A DNA stretch of 64,000 nucleotides, taken from assembly GCA_026315105.1 (NCBI GenBank), contig CM048744.1, forward strand, positions 840,916,094 to 840,980,093, written 5' to 3'. The notes under the pieces were generated by a model, which had not been told where the DNA came from, did no database searches, and saw only the letters and a program-made list of their open reading frames with translations. Shown piece after piece: positions 41,930 to 53,436 of this stretch (positions within the stretch are counted from its first letter, which is position 1; each line of letters starts with the position of its first letter). Position numbers and translations under genes: made by a program. This stretch comes from Locusta migratoria. Its lineage: Eukaryota; Arthropoda; Insecta; Orthoptera; Acrididae.

Positions 41930-43325
41930 AAAACATGTAACAGAATATGTTAATACTTCAAAATATTTACTTGGGTACAGTAATGTTCAAATGAACAATG
42001 AATAATGTGTAAACAGTAAAGCAAAAGAGAGCATTATATGTTATCATAAAAGGTTAATGCAGCATCAAGAAATTTGAGATACATGAATTATAATACAAAA
42101 TTAAATTATTTTACTTTATTTTATTCCTTGCATAGCTGATCATTTATTCTGTAGTGCAAGGCTTCATAACACACTTGCTACATAAGCAGATGGTGAGTGC
42201 TCGTCTGCAAACAGTAAGTGTGACAAACCTACATTTCCCATTCTTTCCTCAGTGTTGCAAAGAATCTCACATTCAACCATGTGTCTGTGATAACTACACC
42301 TTCATAGTTTTCCATACTGCAAGCTAGCTTCGTATTTTCTCTGCCTTGCCTATGTGGGATGTATGTTCATCATGTCTTGTAATGGCACCACATGAAACTG
42401 TTCTACCTGAAGTGGATGTAAATGTTCATCTGCAAGCTTCCAAGTATTCTTGTACTAACTCACCATCAGTGAAAGTTTTTGTCTGCTTCCTCCTCTTCAG
42501 GGAGCTTCCTTTTAAGTTTTAAGAGCTCTTGTAGATACTCAGTCTCTTCACATTTTCCATGTCCATATTCTTTGTCATGAACAGACATGTAGCACATATG
42601 TAAATTGAACTTCTTCAATACACTAAAGATTTTTTTAACTACTTTTTTCGTGTAAATTTGGATTTCCTCACACTGTGGATTGAAATATGAAGACTTGGTT
42701 GGTTTTACACAATGCCAAATAGCCATTACTGTTATCAGATGACAATGCTGTGAAAGTAAACCTTATTGTTTCACCGTGTGCAGTTCTTTCAATTTTCAAT
42801 ACAATGCAACTGCTCTGCTTGCAAGCAAGAGTGAGCAGGTGTGAGTACTCATTCTCAAAATCAGTGAGTGGTTAAGCTCTCCAATAGTGTATCTACACGT
42901 CACCATGAAACTGAATTAAATGACCATCAATTTAATTGACAAGGAGTTCACAAGGAGTACACAGATGCATTTCATATTTCTGAACTGTAATAGAAAAAAG
43001 TTAATTGCAACCATAAACTGATAAATGGGCTGCCTACTTCCTGCTTACTTACCTTCAAGAGGCACAGTTACCAGTAATGCTAATATATACATATAAATAA
43101 AGAGTATTCTCCAAGCTTTTCATATTGAACAATTCTTCAGATCAGAAAAGACAAAACAGATGAGACAGTGGGTGCACAAATATGGATTTCCCTACATCAG
43201 TGGTCCAAGAAAGATCCATAGCCTGCCAAAATAAGCACTAAGTAAAAGCTATGAACATATCATAAGATGTTATGCAATACCTCATCACTAATCTATTGTA
43301 GTACACCTCATATATTTTATATACT
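41930..43325. other. Intron sequence, no gene recognised
   Basis: A minus-strand open frame (42466-42726) with a lysine/glutamate-rich end shows no family motif and is probably chance. No mobile element was recognised. Confidence 0.4.
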
Positions 43326-43329
43326 CTTT

Positions 43330-44350
43330 CAAATTCTGAAATCACCAGGAGTAAAATATAGGGAACAGAAGGTTATTTACAACCTGTACAAAAACCAGAC
43401 AGCAGTTATCAGAGTTCAAGGGCATGAAAGGGATGCAGAGGTTGGGAAGGGAGTAAGACAGGGTTGTAGCCTTTCCCCAATGTAATTCAATTTGTACATT
43501 GAGCAAGCTATAAAGGAAATCAAGGAGAAATTTGAAGAAGGAATTATAGTTCATTGTGAAGAAATTAAAACATTGCTTTTTGCTGATGACATAATTCTGT
43601 CAGAGGCAGCAAAGGATCTGGAGGAGCAGTTGAACGGAATGGACAGTGTGTTGAAAGTAGCATATAAGATGAACATTAACAAGGGCAAAGCAAGGGTAAG
43701 TCTTAGAAAATCAGGTGATGCTGAAGGAATTAAATTAGGTAATGAATCAATAAAGGTGGTAAATGAGTTTTGTTACTTGGGCAGTAAAATAACATATGAT
43801 GGTCGCAGTACAGAGGATATAAAATGCAGAATGGCAATGAGAAGAAAAGTTTTTTTGAAAAAGATAAATTTGTTAACATTGAATATTTATTTAAGCATAA
43901 AAAAGTCCTTTCTGAAGGCATTTGTGTGGAGTGTTGCCTTGTATGGGAGTGAAACAAGGATGATAAACAGTGCAGACAGGAAGAGGATAGGGGCTTTGAA
44001 AATGTGGTGTTACAGAAGAATGCTGAAGATTAAGTGGGTGGATTGTGTAACTGATGAGGAGGTACTGAACAGAATTGGGGAGAAAAGCAATTTTTGGCAT
44101 ACTTTGACTAAAAGAAGGGATCGAATGGTAGTACACATTCTTAGATATCAAGGAATTGTGAATTTAGCATTGGAGGGAAGTGTGTGGGGTAAAAATTGCA
44201 GAGGGAGACCAAGAGATGAATATAGTAAGCAAATTCAAATGGATGTAGGTTGCCGTTCTTATGAGGAGATGAAGAGGCTTGCCTAGGATAGAGTAGGGTG
44301 GAGAGCTGCATCAAACCAGTCTCTGGACTGAAGACCACAACAACAATAGT
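43330..44350 (+). pseudogene. 5'-truncated RTE LINE
   Basis: The sequence matches the last third of the full-length RTE at 47873-51165. It begins inside the RT (KSPGVKYREQKVIYNLYKNQ), has a stop after VRQGCSLSPM, then a 264-residue open frame with LLFADDIILSEAAKDLEEQ, FCYLGSKITYDGRSTEDIK and RNFW-type tail, and ends at TCTCTGGACTGAAGACCACA then a CAACAAC tail. The early stop and the truncation make it dead. Confidence 0.85.
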
Positions 44351-45448
44351 TTTAAAATGTATGCTTAGTCAGTTTATTTGGAACTAAGCATTGTTTTCAG
44401 TGTCTCTCAAATTTAAAGACTACAAGAAGCAGTCAACAATCTGAAGATTGGTTTGAGTACAATAGTACTTTACTAGGCAAGGTCCTATTAGAGATGGTAA
44501 ACCTATACAATTGACTTCCTCTTTCCTCTTTGGACTGAATTACCCAGACTGTTATGGGGGATCTACAGTTTAACACAAATTCCACAACACAGAGCAAATT
44601 GGCATTTTCACATCACAAATATTGCCTGAGGTGAAATGAGTGAAAATGAGAGATATAAATCCTAAAAATTACTGGGGATAAAACCCACAACTTGTGCATT
44701 TGTAATCTGGCACTTTACCACTTAGCCACTGAAGCACTGACACCACAAGACACAATATCTAAATTTAGACAGGATATGTATTTTGTTATGCAAAACTGTC
44801 TCTGAAAACACTTTTGCAATATTATGAACATACATCTATAGAAATAGATGTGTCTATGTATGTTCCCCATGGACTCCACAACATCTGGAACAATTTTGAG
44901 AAAATATTCAGGAAATATTCAGCTTAGCCCAGTGGAAGATCCCATGAAGTTTGATAGCAATCAGCCAAGATATTTATTGTCATATACATCAAAGTTGATG
45001 TCTGACTCTTGGAACAATAGTAGCACCCCTAGTGGAGGAAGAGACAGCCATTTACATCATGCCATTCTTCTGTTACTGCATTGCTGCAACTTTCAGCACT
45101 AATGTCCCTTCCTTGGCCATCCATGTTAGACTATACACTGATACTGCCAATGCAGTACACACTTTCTTTGCTAGGGGCACTACTATCATTCCAAGTGCAA
45201 GTGCTAGACATAAGCTTTTACATATACATTAGACTGAGATATTAGTATGTAAATGTTAATTAAACATTCTGAGGATTGTATAAGAATTGTTTTCATTGTT
45301 CTTAACCATATTGTGTAGAGCATAGCAACCAATAAAATGCAAATACATATTGATTTTTATAGATATAGGATATAAATTCCATGTGTGAAGTCAGGATGGG
45401 TCACTAGTAATTTTATATATATCTAAGGTTTTTTTTTCCAATAAAAGT
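44351..45448. other. Intron sequence, no gene recognised
   Basis: A possible worn tRNA-type SINE lies near 44675-44745 (ATAAAACCCACAACTTGTGC, a B-box-like inverse). Otherwise nothing is seen. Confidence 0.35.
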
Positions 45449-45450
45449 AG

Positions 45451-45676
45451 CCTGTGGCAGTGCTAGCCACCAATGCGAGTGTTTATGTGTCTCTGTTTGT
45501 CGATCATGGTCACCAACTAAGTAACATATTTGTGTGGCAATCTTTGGTTTTTTCAGTTTTCGTTTCATCCGCCATGTTTGTACCAGTCAATGCTTGTTCG
45601 CTGTAGTCTTAACACTGAATAAAGCATCTATACTGTAAAGTGTGTGGTCATTGGGTTCCACTGCCCCTAGTAACCT
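45451..45676 (+). repeat. Left LTR of element C
   Basis: Blocks shared with 57008-57209: GTGTTTATGTGTCTCTG, GAATAAAGCATCTATACTGT, AAAGTGTGTGGTCATTGGG and AGTAACCTC. An AATAAA lies at 45618-45623. Confidence 0.8.
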
Positions 45677-45779
45677 CCATACTAAAACAATTCTTCACAT
45701 CCGGTACAGTGTTGTACTGCAGTTTTCAGTGTGATCTTTCGACCGTAACTCACTCACGCTTAGTATGCCAATGTTCCCG

Positions 45780-47250
45780 TGCCCAAGTTCGTCATGTTGA
45801 CACCTGTGCAACAGCCATCCAAACTTGTTAACCTGTGGCTTCCAGCATTTTCATCAGTGTCAGCAGTTTGCATGATGCCATGCCACTGTTTAAGCACTCT
45901 CAGTTCTTCCGTGCTTGGGACAATGCCAGCTGCAACATGGACTTTGTTCAAAATTCAAACTTGCAACCACCTGCTGCCATGCCGGGCACTCCATTGTCTC
46001 ACTTTACTGGCCACGTGCCCAGCCTCCAATGGCCTGCTGGGCTACAGACTTTTGCCCCTATGAGTGCTATGCAGCATAGTGTACCTTATGAACTTTGACA
46101 GCCCAGTTACTATACCCATGTTTGTGCTGAACATTGTGCTAACTTTGCGAGTGCACCTTTTTGTGCAAGCTCATTTCTAGCAACTCATCTCCCCACCTCT
46201 GTACTGGTTCAGCAGCCTCACTCAGTGCATTCTGTGAATATTCCATGCAACAAACCTTCCTACGACTCCCACAGTTTCATCCACCGTGCCAACTCTGCAA
46301 ACGTGTGTGCTACACAGCATGTGCTACCGTGTGACGTGCCTCTGGGTGTGCCTTCTACTACACTAAGTGGTCCTCTTTCACACCCGAATTTTGCCAGACT
46401 CTCGCCCATTGCTCCAGTGTCGCCTAGTGCCTTTGCCATGATGTGTGACACTTCCGCACCTTCGCCGATCAACGATGCCGATGCCGCAGTGCCTCTGCCA
46501 CTTCCTGGCTTGCATCCTTCTCCACTCCCAGGCCGTCTGCCAAAGCTGCCTCAATTTCCTTTTGACTCTCCAACCACCTGGTTTGCTCACATCTAGCATA
46601 TATTCAAGCATTACAGTTTGGACGACTCCACTCGCTACCTGTGTTTAATCACTTCTCTGCACAACGACGTGGATCTGATTTGTGACCTGGTTACTTCCAC
46701 CCTTCCCAGTCGGAACCGCTATGGCAATGCTAAAAAGAGAGTCCTGGAGCATGTCACCCATTCTTTGGTGGAAACTGTTCGACACATAATTCAAGACGAG
46801 AACCTTGGTGACAAACGTCCATCTGAACTATGGCAATGCCTTTGGCTCTTGGTTAATGAGCAGGCCATGCCAGACCCCTCGCTCATGGCAATCTGGGCGA
46901 GTAAACCACCTCTGGCTGTGCAAACAGCATTAATGTACAGCATGCTCGAGTCCCTCAGTGAGCATATACACACTGCAGACCGAGTGCACGATGTTCATCT
47001 TCGAGAATCTCATCTTGCGCAATCTGCCGCGCTGGGCCTCACACCACATCCACATACCTTCGCACTGGGTATGCTTGGATTCCATGCCGCCTTGGCACTG
47101 CAACACTGCAGCCACTGCCAGCACCGGAAGGCATCAGCTCTGGCGAAGAGGGCATGCCCCCTTTGCCCCCGCGCTTCCCACAAAAACAACAGCTGCATTA
47201 CCCATATTGTTATTTCCACACCCATTTGGCTGTGCTACAAGGAAGTGTAG
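45780..47250 (+). pseudogene. Gag of element C
   Basis: After a proline/serine-rich start, the capsid-like part reads LPKLPQFPFDSPTTWFAHI, a TAG stop, then LDDSTRYLCLITSLHNDVDL, NAKKRVLEHVTHSLVETVRH, DENLGDKRPSELWQCLWLLV and MPDPSLMAIWASKPPLAVQT. The order matches Ty3-type Gag (L-G-D-x-x-P-S major homology-like stretch). The 210-residue part 46618-47250 is open; the TAG at about 46594 splits the ORF. Confidence 0.75.
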
Positions 47251-47329
47251 GTCCCCTTGCAGCTATCCAAGTGAGGTGGGCTGGCTGATATAGGCACCAC
47301 TGCCTGCCTTTAAGATTGCAGGTGCCTAC

Positions 47330-47560
47330 CTACTCTCCACACTGTACGCACCATTGACACTGCAGTTACTCGTCTCGATGTTACTGAACTGTGGCATAAA
47401 CTTTCTCATTGAAACTGGTGTTGATGTCTTGCTTCTGCCTCCTGGACTGTCTCTGAATCCTATGCAACCGAGTAACATGCTTCTTTGAGCTGTCAACACC
47501 TCACAACTTCGCTGCTTGGGCTCCACAACTCTCAAAGACAGGCTCTAACCTTCATGTGTG
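47330..47560 (+). pseudogene. Protease remnant of element C
   Basis: One frame reads NCGINFLIETGVDVLLLPP, where the usual D-T-G-A active site has become E-T-G-V. It is flanked by frame breaks. Confidence 0.55.
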
Positions 47561-47860
47561 TTCGAGTGAGATTTTCTAGTGGCCATTGTTTCCGAGCCTA
47601 TTCATGTACTGTCTCCTGATGTCGTTCGACATGCAGTGGTTCACTCCCCTCACATACTTTTATCGAGTATGCTCTGTCCAGTTGTGTTAATTTTAGTGTA
47701 AATTGTGTAGACACTGTCACCAAACTAGGTAGTACCATTGACAAGTTACATGCAGAACAAGTGCAAGTCAAGCAATTATGCTTAGTGTAATTTGTGAGTG
47801 CTCATACACTGCGGCCAAACTTCATAGTGCCATTGATAAGTTTAATTCAGAACATATGCA

Positions 47861-47872
47861 AGTGGAACAGTT
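47861..47872. repeat. Target site duplication of the RTE, left copy
   Basis: AGTGGAACAGTT here and at 51166-51177 flank the RTE. Removing the RTE with one copy restores a continuous element-C frame (EHMQVEQLQREMLT). Confidence 0.92.
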
Positions 47873-50800
47873 GTTGTTGTTGTTGTGGTCTTCAGTCCAG
47901 AGACTGGTTTGATGCAGCTCTCCACCCTACTCTATCCTGAGCAAGCCTTTTCATCTCCTCATAAGAGCGACAACCCACATCCACTTGCATCTGCTTACTA
48001 TACGCGTCTCTTGGTCTCCCTCTGCGATTTTTACCCCACACACTTCCCTCCAACGCTAAATTCACAATTCCTTGATGTCTAAGAATGTGTCCTATCAACC
48101 TATCCCTTCTTTTAGTCAAGGTATGCCAGAAATTTCTTTTCTCCCCAATTCGGTTCAGTACCTCCTCATTAGTTACGCGATCCACCCACCTAATCTTCAG
48201 CATTCTTCTGTAGCACCACATTTCAAAAGCCTCTATCCTCTTTCTGTCCACACTGCTTATCGTCCATGTTTCACTCCCATACAAGGCAACACTCCATACA
48301 AATGCCTTCAGAAAGGACTTCCTTAGGCTTAAATCAATATTCGATGTTAACAAATTTCTCTTTTTCAAAAATGCCTTTCTACCCATTGCCATTCTGCATT
48401 TTATATCATCTGTACTGCGACCATCATTTGTTATTTTACTGCCCAAGTAACAAAACTCATCTACCTCCTTTATTGTTTCGTTACCTAATCTAATTCCTTC
48501 AGCATCACCTGATTTTCTTACACTGCACTCCATTACCCTAGTTTTACTCTTGTTAATGTTCATCTTATATGCACCTTTCAGCACACTGTCCATTCCGTTC
48601 AATTGCTCTTCCAGGTCCTTTGCTGTATCTGACAGAATTACTATGTCGTCAGCAAAACGCAATGTTTTTAATTCTTCACCCTGAACTTTAATTCCTTCTC
48701 CAAATTTCTCCTTGCTTTCCTTTATAGCTTGCTCAATGTACAAATTGAACAACATTGGGGAAAGGCTACAACCCTGTCTTACTCCCTTTCCAACCACTGC
48801 ATCCCTTTCATGCCCTTCAACTCTGACAACCGCTGTCTGGTTTTTGTACAAGTTGTAAATAACCTTACGCTCCCTATATTTTACTCCTGCTTGCTTCAGA
48901 ACTTTAAAGAGTTTATTCCAATCAACATTGTCAAAAGCCTTCTCCAAATCTACAAAAGCTAGAAATGTAGGTTTGCCTTTTCTTAATCTATCTTCTAGGA
49001 TAAGCCGTAAAGTGAGTATTGCCTCCCGTGTTCCTACATTTCTCCTGAACCCAAACTGATCTTCCCCGAGGTCGGCTTCTACCAGCTTTTCCATCCTTCT
49101 GTATATAATTCGTGTTAATATTTTGCAACCATGACTTATTAAACTGATGGTTCTGTAGTTTTCACACCTGTCTGCACCCGCTTTCTTTGGAATGGGGATT
49201 ATTACATTTTTCTTAAAGTCTGAGGGTATTTCGCCTGTCTCATACATCCTAGACACCAGTTCAAATAGTTTTGTCATGGCTGGCTCTCCCAGAGACTTCA
49301 GTAGCTCTGACGGGATATCATCTACTCCAGGGGCCTTGTTTCGACTTAGATCTTTCAGTGCTCTGTCAAATTCATCTCTCAGTATAGTATCTCCTATTTC
49401 ATCATCATCTACATCCTCTTCCCGTCCTACAATAGTGTCTCGAAGTTCATTTCCTTTGTAGAGCCCCTCTATATACTCTTTCCACCTTTCAGCTTTCCCT
49501 TCTTTGCTGAGAACTGGTTTTCCATCAGTGTCCTTGATATTCATAGAGCTGTTTTTCTTATCACCAAATGTTTCTTTTATTTTCCGGTAGGCTGTATCTA
49601 TTTTTCCCCTATTTATACATTCTTCTACATCCTTGCATTTGCCTTCTAGCCATTCCTGCTTAGCCATTTTGCACTTCCTGTCAATCTCATTTCTTAGTCG
49701 TCTGTACTCCATTTTGCCTGTTTCATTTACTGCATTTTTATACTTTCTCCTTTCATCGATTAAATTTAGTATCTCCTGTGATATCCAAGGATTCTTTGCA
49801 GGTCTTGCTTTCCTACCTATTTTGTCCTCTGCTGCCTTCACTATTTCATCTCTCAATTTTACCCATTCCTCCTCAACTGTTTTATTTTCCCCTGTTTCTG
49901 TCAATTGTTGCCTGAAGCTCCCTCTGAAATTCTTAAGAACTTCAGGTTCCTTCAATTTATCTAGGTCCCATCTCCTTATTTTCCTACCTTTCTGTAGTTT
50001 CTTCAGTTTCAGCCTACAGTTCATAACCAACAAGTTATGGTCAGAGTCTATGTCTGCCCCTGGGTATGTCCTACACTTCAAAACCTGGTTCCGAAATCTA
50101 TGTCTTACCATTATAAAATCTATCTGGTATCTCCCGGTGTCTCCTGGTCTCTTCCACGTATACAACCTTCTTTTGTGATTCTTAAACCAGGTGTTTGTTA
50201 TAACTAAATTATGTTCCGTGCAAAATTCTACCAGGCGGCTTCCTCTTTCATTCCTTTTGCCCAGACCATATTCACCCACTATCTTCCCTTCCCTTCCTTG
50301 TCCTACTACCGAATTCCAGTCTCCCATAACAATTAAGTTTTCCTCTCCCTTAATTGTCTGAATAATTTCCTTTAGCTCCTCATATATTTCTTCAATCTCC
50401 TCATCATCGGCAGAGCTAGTTGGCATATAAACCTGTACTACAGTTGTCGGTGTTGGCTTTGTATCTATCTTGACAATGATAATGCGATCACTGTGCTGCT
50501 CATAGTAGTTTACCCGCATTCCTATTTTCTTATTCATTATCAGTCCTACTCCTGTGATACCCCCAACTGATTTTGTACTTATAATCCTGTACTCACCTGA
50601 CCAGAAATCCTGTTCATCCTGCCACCGAACTTCACTAATCCCCACTATATCTAACTTCAACCTATCCATTTCCCTTTTTAAATTTTCTAATTTTCCTACT
50701 CGATTAAGGGATCTAACATTCCACGCTCTGACCCGTAGAATGCCAGTATTGTCTTTCCTGATGATCACATCCTCCTGAGTAGTCCCCGCCCGGAGATCCG

Positions 50801-51165
50801 AATGGGGGACTATTTTACCTCCGGAATATTTTACCCGAGAGGATGCCATCATCATATGTTCATACAGTAGAGCTGCATGTCCTCGGGAAAAATAACGGCT
50901 GTAGTTTCCCCTTGCTTTCAGCCGTTCGCAGTAGCTGTGTGGCAAAGCCACATTAGCTGATGTTACAAGGCCAGCTCAGTCAATCATCCAGACTGTTGCC
51001 CCTGTAACTACTGAAAAGGCTGCTGCCCCTCTTCAGGAACCACACGTTTGTCTGGCCTCTCCACAGATACCCCTCCACTGTGGTTGCACCTACGGTACGG
51101 CTATCTGTTTCGTTGAGGCACGCAAGCCACCCCACCTCGGCAATGTCTGTGGTTCATGGGAGTGG
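47873..51165 (-). mobile_element. Full-length RTE-clade LINE with intact ORF
   Basis: The element is 3,293 bp, bounded by a 12-bp target duplication. Its 3' end (left) is a (CAA)n-type tail (GTTGTTGTTGTTGTTG on the plus strand) after CCAGTCTCTGGACTGAAGAC. Its 5' region (50856-51165 on the minus strand) is untranslated. It lies inside element C, so it is younger than that element. Confidence 0.93.
47892..50855 (-). CDS. RTE endonuclease/reverse transcriptase, intact
   Basis: The frame is open to 50951, but the first ATGs are the triplet at 50855 (MMMASSRVKYSGG), giving about 987 residues. The N-terminal third is an apurinic-type endonuclease: AWNVRSLNRVGKLE, ISEVRW, VMGDWNSVVG, YQIDFIMV and DSDHNLLVM carry the expected N, E, D-x-N and D-H residues. 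The RT follows: NKAPGVDDIPSELLKS, VIIPIPKKAG, DQFGFRR, AFVDLEKAFDNVDW, VRQGCSLSPMLFNLYIE and LRFADDIVIL (catalytic Asp pair). The C-terminus has RRMLKIRWVDRVTNEEVLNR and HTLTKRRDRLIGHILR. RTE LINEs nick DNA and copy their RNA at the nick. No break is seen, so it could be active. Confidence 0.93.
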   Translation of the reverse strand: MMMASSRVKYSGGKIVPHSDLRAGTTQEDVIIRKDNTGILRVRAWNVRSLNRVGKLENLKREMDRLKLDIVGISEVRWQDEQDFWSGEYRIISTKSVGGITGVGLIMNKKIGMRVNYYEQHSDRIIIVKIDTKPTPTTVVQVYMPTSSADDEEIEEIYEELKEIIQTIKGEENLIVMGDWNSVVGQGREGKIVGEYGLGKRNERGSRLVEFCTEHNLVITNTWFKNHKRRLYTWKRPGDTGRYQIDFIMVRHRFRNQVLKCRTYPGADIDSDHNLLVMNCRLKLKKLQKGRKIRRWDLDKLKEPEVLKNFRGSFRQQLTETGENKTVEEEWVKLRDEIVKAAEDKIGRKARPAKNPWISQEILNLIDERRKYKNAVNETGKMEYRRLRNEIDRKCKMAKQEWLEGKCKDVEECINRGKIDTAYRKIKETFGDKKNSSMNIKDTDGKPVLSKEGKAERWKEYIEGLYKGNELRDTIVGREEDVDDDEIGDTILRDEFDRALKDLSRNKAPGVDDIPSELLKSLGEPAMTKLFELVSRMYETGEIPSDFKKNVIIPIPKKAGADRCENYRTISLISHGCKILTRIIYRRMEKLVEADLGEDQFGFRRNVGTREAILTLRLILEDRLRKGKPTFLAFVDLEKAFDNVDWNKLFKVLKQAGVKYRERKVIYNLYKNQTAVVRVEGHERDAVVGKGVRQGCSLSPMLFNLYIEQAIKESKEKFGEGIKVQGEELKTLRFADDIVILSDTAKDLEEQLNGMDSVLKGAYKMNINKSKTRVMECSVRKSGDAEGIRLGNETIKEVDEFCYLGSKITNDGRSTDDIKCRMAMGRKAFLKKRNLLTSNIDLSLRKSFLKAFVWSVALYGSETWTISSVDRKRIEAFEMWCYRRMLKIRWVDRVTNEEVLNRIGEKRNFWHTLTKRRDRLIGHILRHQGIVNLALEGSVWGKNRRGRPRDAYSKQMQVDVGCRSYEEMKRLAQDRVGWRAASNQSLD

Positions 51166-51177
51166 AGTGGAACAGTT

Positions 51178-52380
51178 ACAACGTGAAATGTTGACCTGTC
51201 TCAGTGGTTGGCTGAAAATCAATCTAGGCTCGACTCTGCAAGACAAGTCCTCGATCAGCTGTCTGGCCCCATGCTGCACAAATCATAGGTTAGTCACAGT
51301 GTTGCTTTGCCTCATGTTCCCAGTGAACCCCCTCCTACTTTGGAACTTTTGCCTTCTCAGAGTATTACACCTTCTCCTCCCCACTCGTACGCAGAGGTCT
51401 GCAAAGACAATAGCAAACTGTCACCTTGTTTTCTCGTGCTCCACAATCTGTTGTGCCCTCAAATTCTGCACAAAACATATGGTCATGTATTCATTCGAGT
51501 GCTCTGTGAGTGACTTTCCTGAACCAGCCCACTGTGCTCACTGTCCCTGTCTCAACAAACTCTAGTGAAGTGTCTCAGTTTGTGCCCATTAGTAGTGCTT
51601 CTCGCAAAACCTCTGTCAAACATATATGTGCATGCCGCCCTACAGAGCTCAATTTCACCGACCAGCTCGCCGGCCCTCACTGTCATATTAGCAATACTGT
51701 CTCCCCTCCAGCTCGTGTCACTTCGCTGGCCACCTGCTCAGCTGTGCATGCATTGCCACCCCCAGTGTTCAGACCCCTGTTCCTCTGACACCGACGCTCA
51801 CTGCTGCCATCTCCTTCGCGCAAAATGCACCCACCTGCATGCCGCCTGTGGCCAACACGTGCACCAAGTGCTCACAGTTGTGGCTCAGCTGCTCTGTAGC
51901 AGCCTCGTCAACTCCAGCCACCTTCACTACCACCAGGTCAGCGTCACATGTGCTGTCTCACGCACCCCTAGCGTCCACCTCATCACCTATGGCTCCTGTT
52001 TCATCTGCTGTCACTCCACCAGCGCCGCCGTCCTCTCTCACAACCTAAACAGCAATTACTTCAACTCGGCCAGCTCCACACGTGCCACTGGCAGCTGCCG
52101 CCGCCACCAGCTTCTGTCACACCTGCGCGATGTACTGCTGCCACGCCCACCTCTGTCAGCTGTCACTCTGCATGACCTGCCACACCCTTCGCGCCTCTTG
52201 CCATGCACTCGACTGCCTCGCAAGTATGGTTCACAAACTGCGCCTCACTGACAATGTCCTTATGTTCTCTAAACCGCACTCTCTGTGTCCCGAAAAATTA
52301 CCCGCAGTCGCCACTCAATTATCTGAATTACTGTCAACCAGTGCGATTGAGCATCTTATAGCAGTTGGGCCTCATCCATT
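51178..52380 (+). pseudogene. Pol linker region of element C
   Basis: Plus frames are open but full of Pro, Ser, His and Cys codons (SEPPPTLELLPSQSITPSPP). It lies between protease and RT of element C. No defined domain is visible, and frames change several times. Confidence 0.5.
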
Positions 52381-53430
52381 CACTTAGTAAAGAAACATGA
52401 TGGCACCTGGCACATGTGTGATGACTGTCACAAGCTCAATGCTAAGACCATTATTGATCGCTTCCCCATTCAAACGTCACAGAGTTTTCCAAATTACTTG
52501 CCAGATTTAAAGTTTTCTTGGTTGTTGATTGATAGCATGCTTACCATCAAATTCCCATGGACCCTGAACAGCCATTACCACCCTGCTCAGCCTTTTTCAT
52601 TATCACTTCATGACATTCAGACTTAGAAATGCCACACAGACCTGGCAACAAAATATCAGTGAGATTTTACAGGACTTAAAATTTTGCTTTGTTTACTTAG
52701 ATGACATTCTAATTTTCAGATCCTCGGTCAAGGAAAACAAAATACATTTTCAAATCATTCTTGACAGGCTGGCTGGGGCAGGAATCAAGTTGAATGATGA
52801 CAAATTCCAACTGCATCTCCCTTCAGAACAATTCCTCGAGTATACAGTCTGTCGGAGGGTGTCACCCCCCCCCCCCCCCACCCAAGTTGATAAGGTTAAC
52901 TCGTTGCAGACCATTACACGACCCTCCACTTACAAAGAGCTTCAGAGGTTCCTTGGCACTATTAACTACTACAGGCAGCACTGCCCAACGCGGCTGAGGT
53001 TCAGGGCCTCCTTACACACACATTGACTGGCAAGCACACGTCAGGTGACTGTGGATTGTCTTGGATGGACCAAATGACTGAATCATTCAATGCACTCAAG
53101 GACGTACTTGCTCGAGCAATCACGATTGCTCATCTGGATCCCAACACGGAAATTTTTTTCACTACTGACACAAGCAACACCGCTATTGGTGCGGTTCTCA
53201 GCCAATCTCATGACGGTGTAATCTCTCCCCTGCAGTTCTTCCCCAAAAAATTAAACAATGCACAAGGCAAGTACTCGACCTTTGACAGGGAACTTCTTGC
53301 CATCTACAAGGCCATTAAACATTTCTGTGCTGGACTTGAAGGTTGCACCTTTCACGTTCTTACTGATCGCAAACCGCTGGCTGCTGCCATCAAACATCCC
53401 CCAGCTGACCCGCCCCCTAGGCACTTCTGC
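52381..53430 (+). pseudogene. RT and RNase H of element C
   Basis: Frames read KKHDGTWHMCDDCHKLNAKT and IIDRFPIQ (RT start), FRLRNATQTWQQNISEIL and FCFVYLDDILIF (YLDD catalytic box), ELQRFLGTINYYRQH, then RNase H: TDTSNTAIGAVLSQSHDG, NNAQGKYSTFDRELLAIYKA and FHVLTDRKPL. Shifts occur near 52610 and 53020. A 15-base C run at 52866-52880 lies between RT and RNase H. Confidence 0.85.
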
Positions 53431-53436
53431 TACCTT
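53431..53436. repeat. Target site duplication of the CR1, left copy
   Basis: TACCTT here and at 55195-55200. Excising the CR1 with one copy joins RHFCYL to DYISQFTTDEH in one element-C frame, the usual Ty3 order. Confidence 0.85.

Noticed and set aside
42466..42726. Minus-strand frame ending in a Lys/Glu-rich stretch, possible exon
   Set aside because: No good acceptor and donor pair in phase with the MFSD6-like exons, and no family resemblance.
49633..50178. Plus-strand open frame of 181 codons, hydrophobic
   Set aside because: Antisense shadow of the RTE endonuclease region; the hydrophobic look comes from reading lysine-rich codons backward.
51565..52251. Long plus-strand frame of 228 codons rich in Cys, His, Ser
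   Set aside because: It falls in the compositionally biased linker of element C, several frames stay open together, and no domain is visible.
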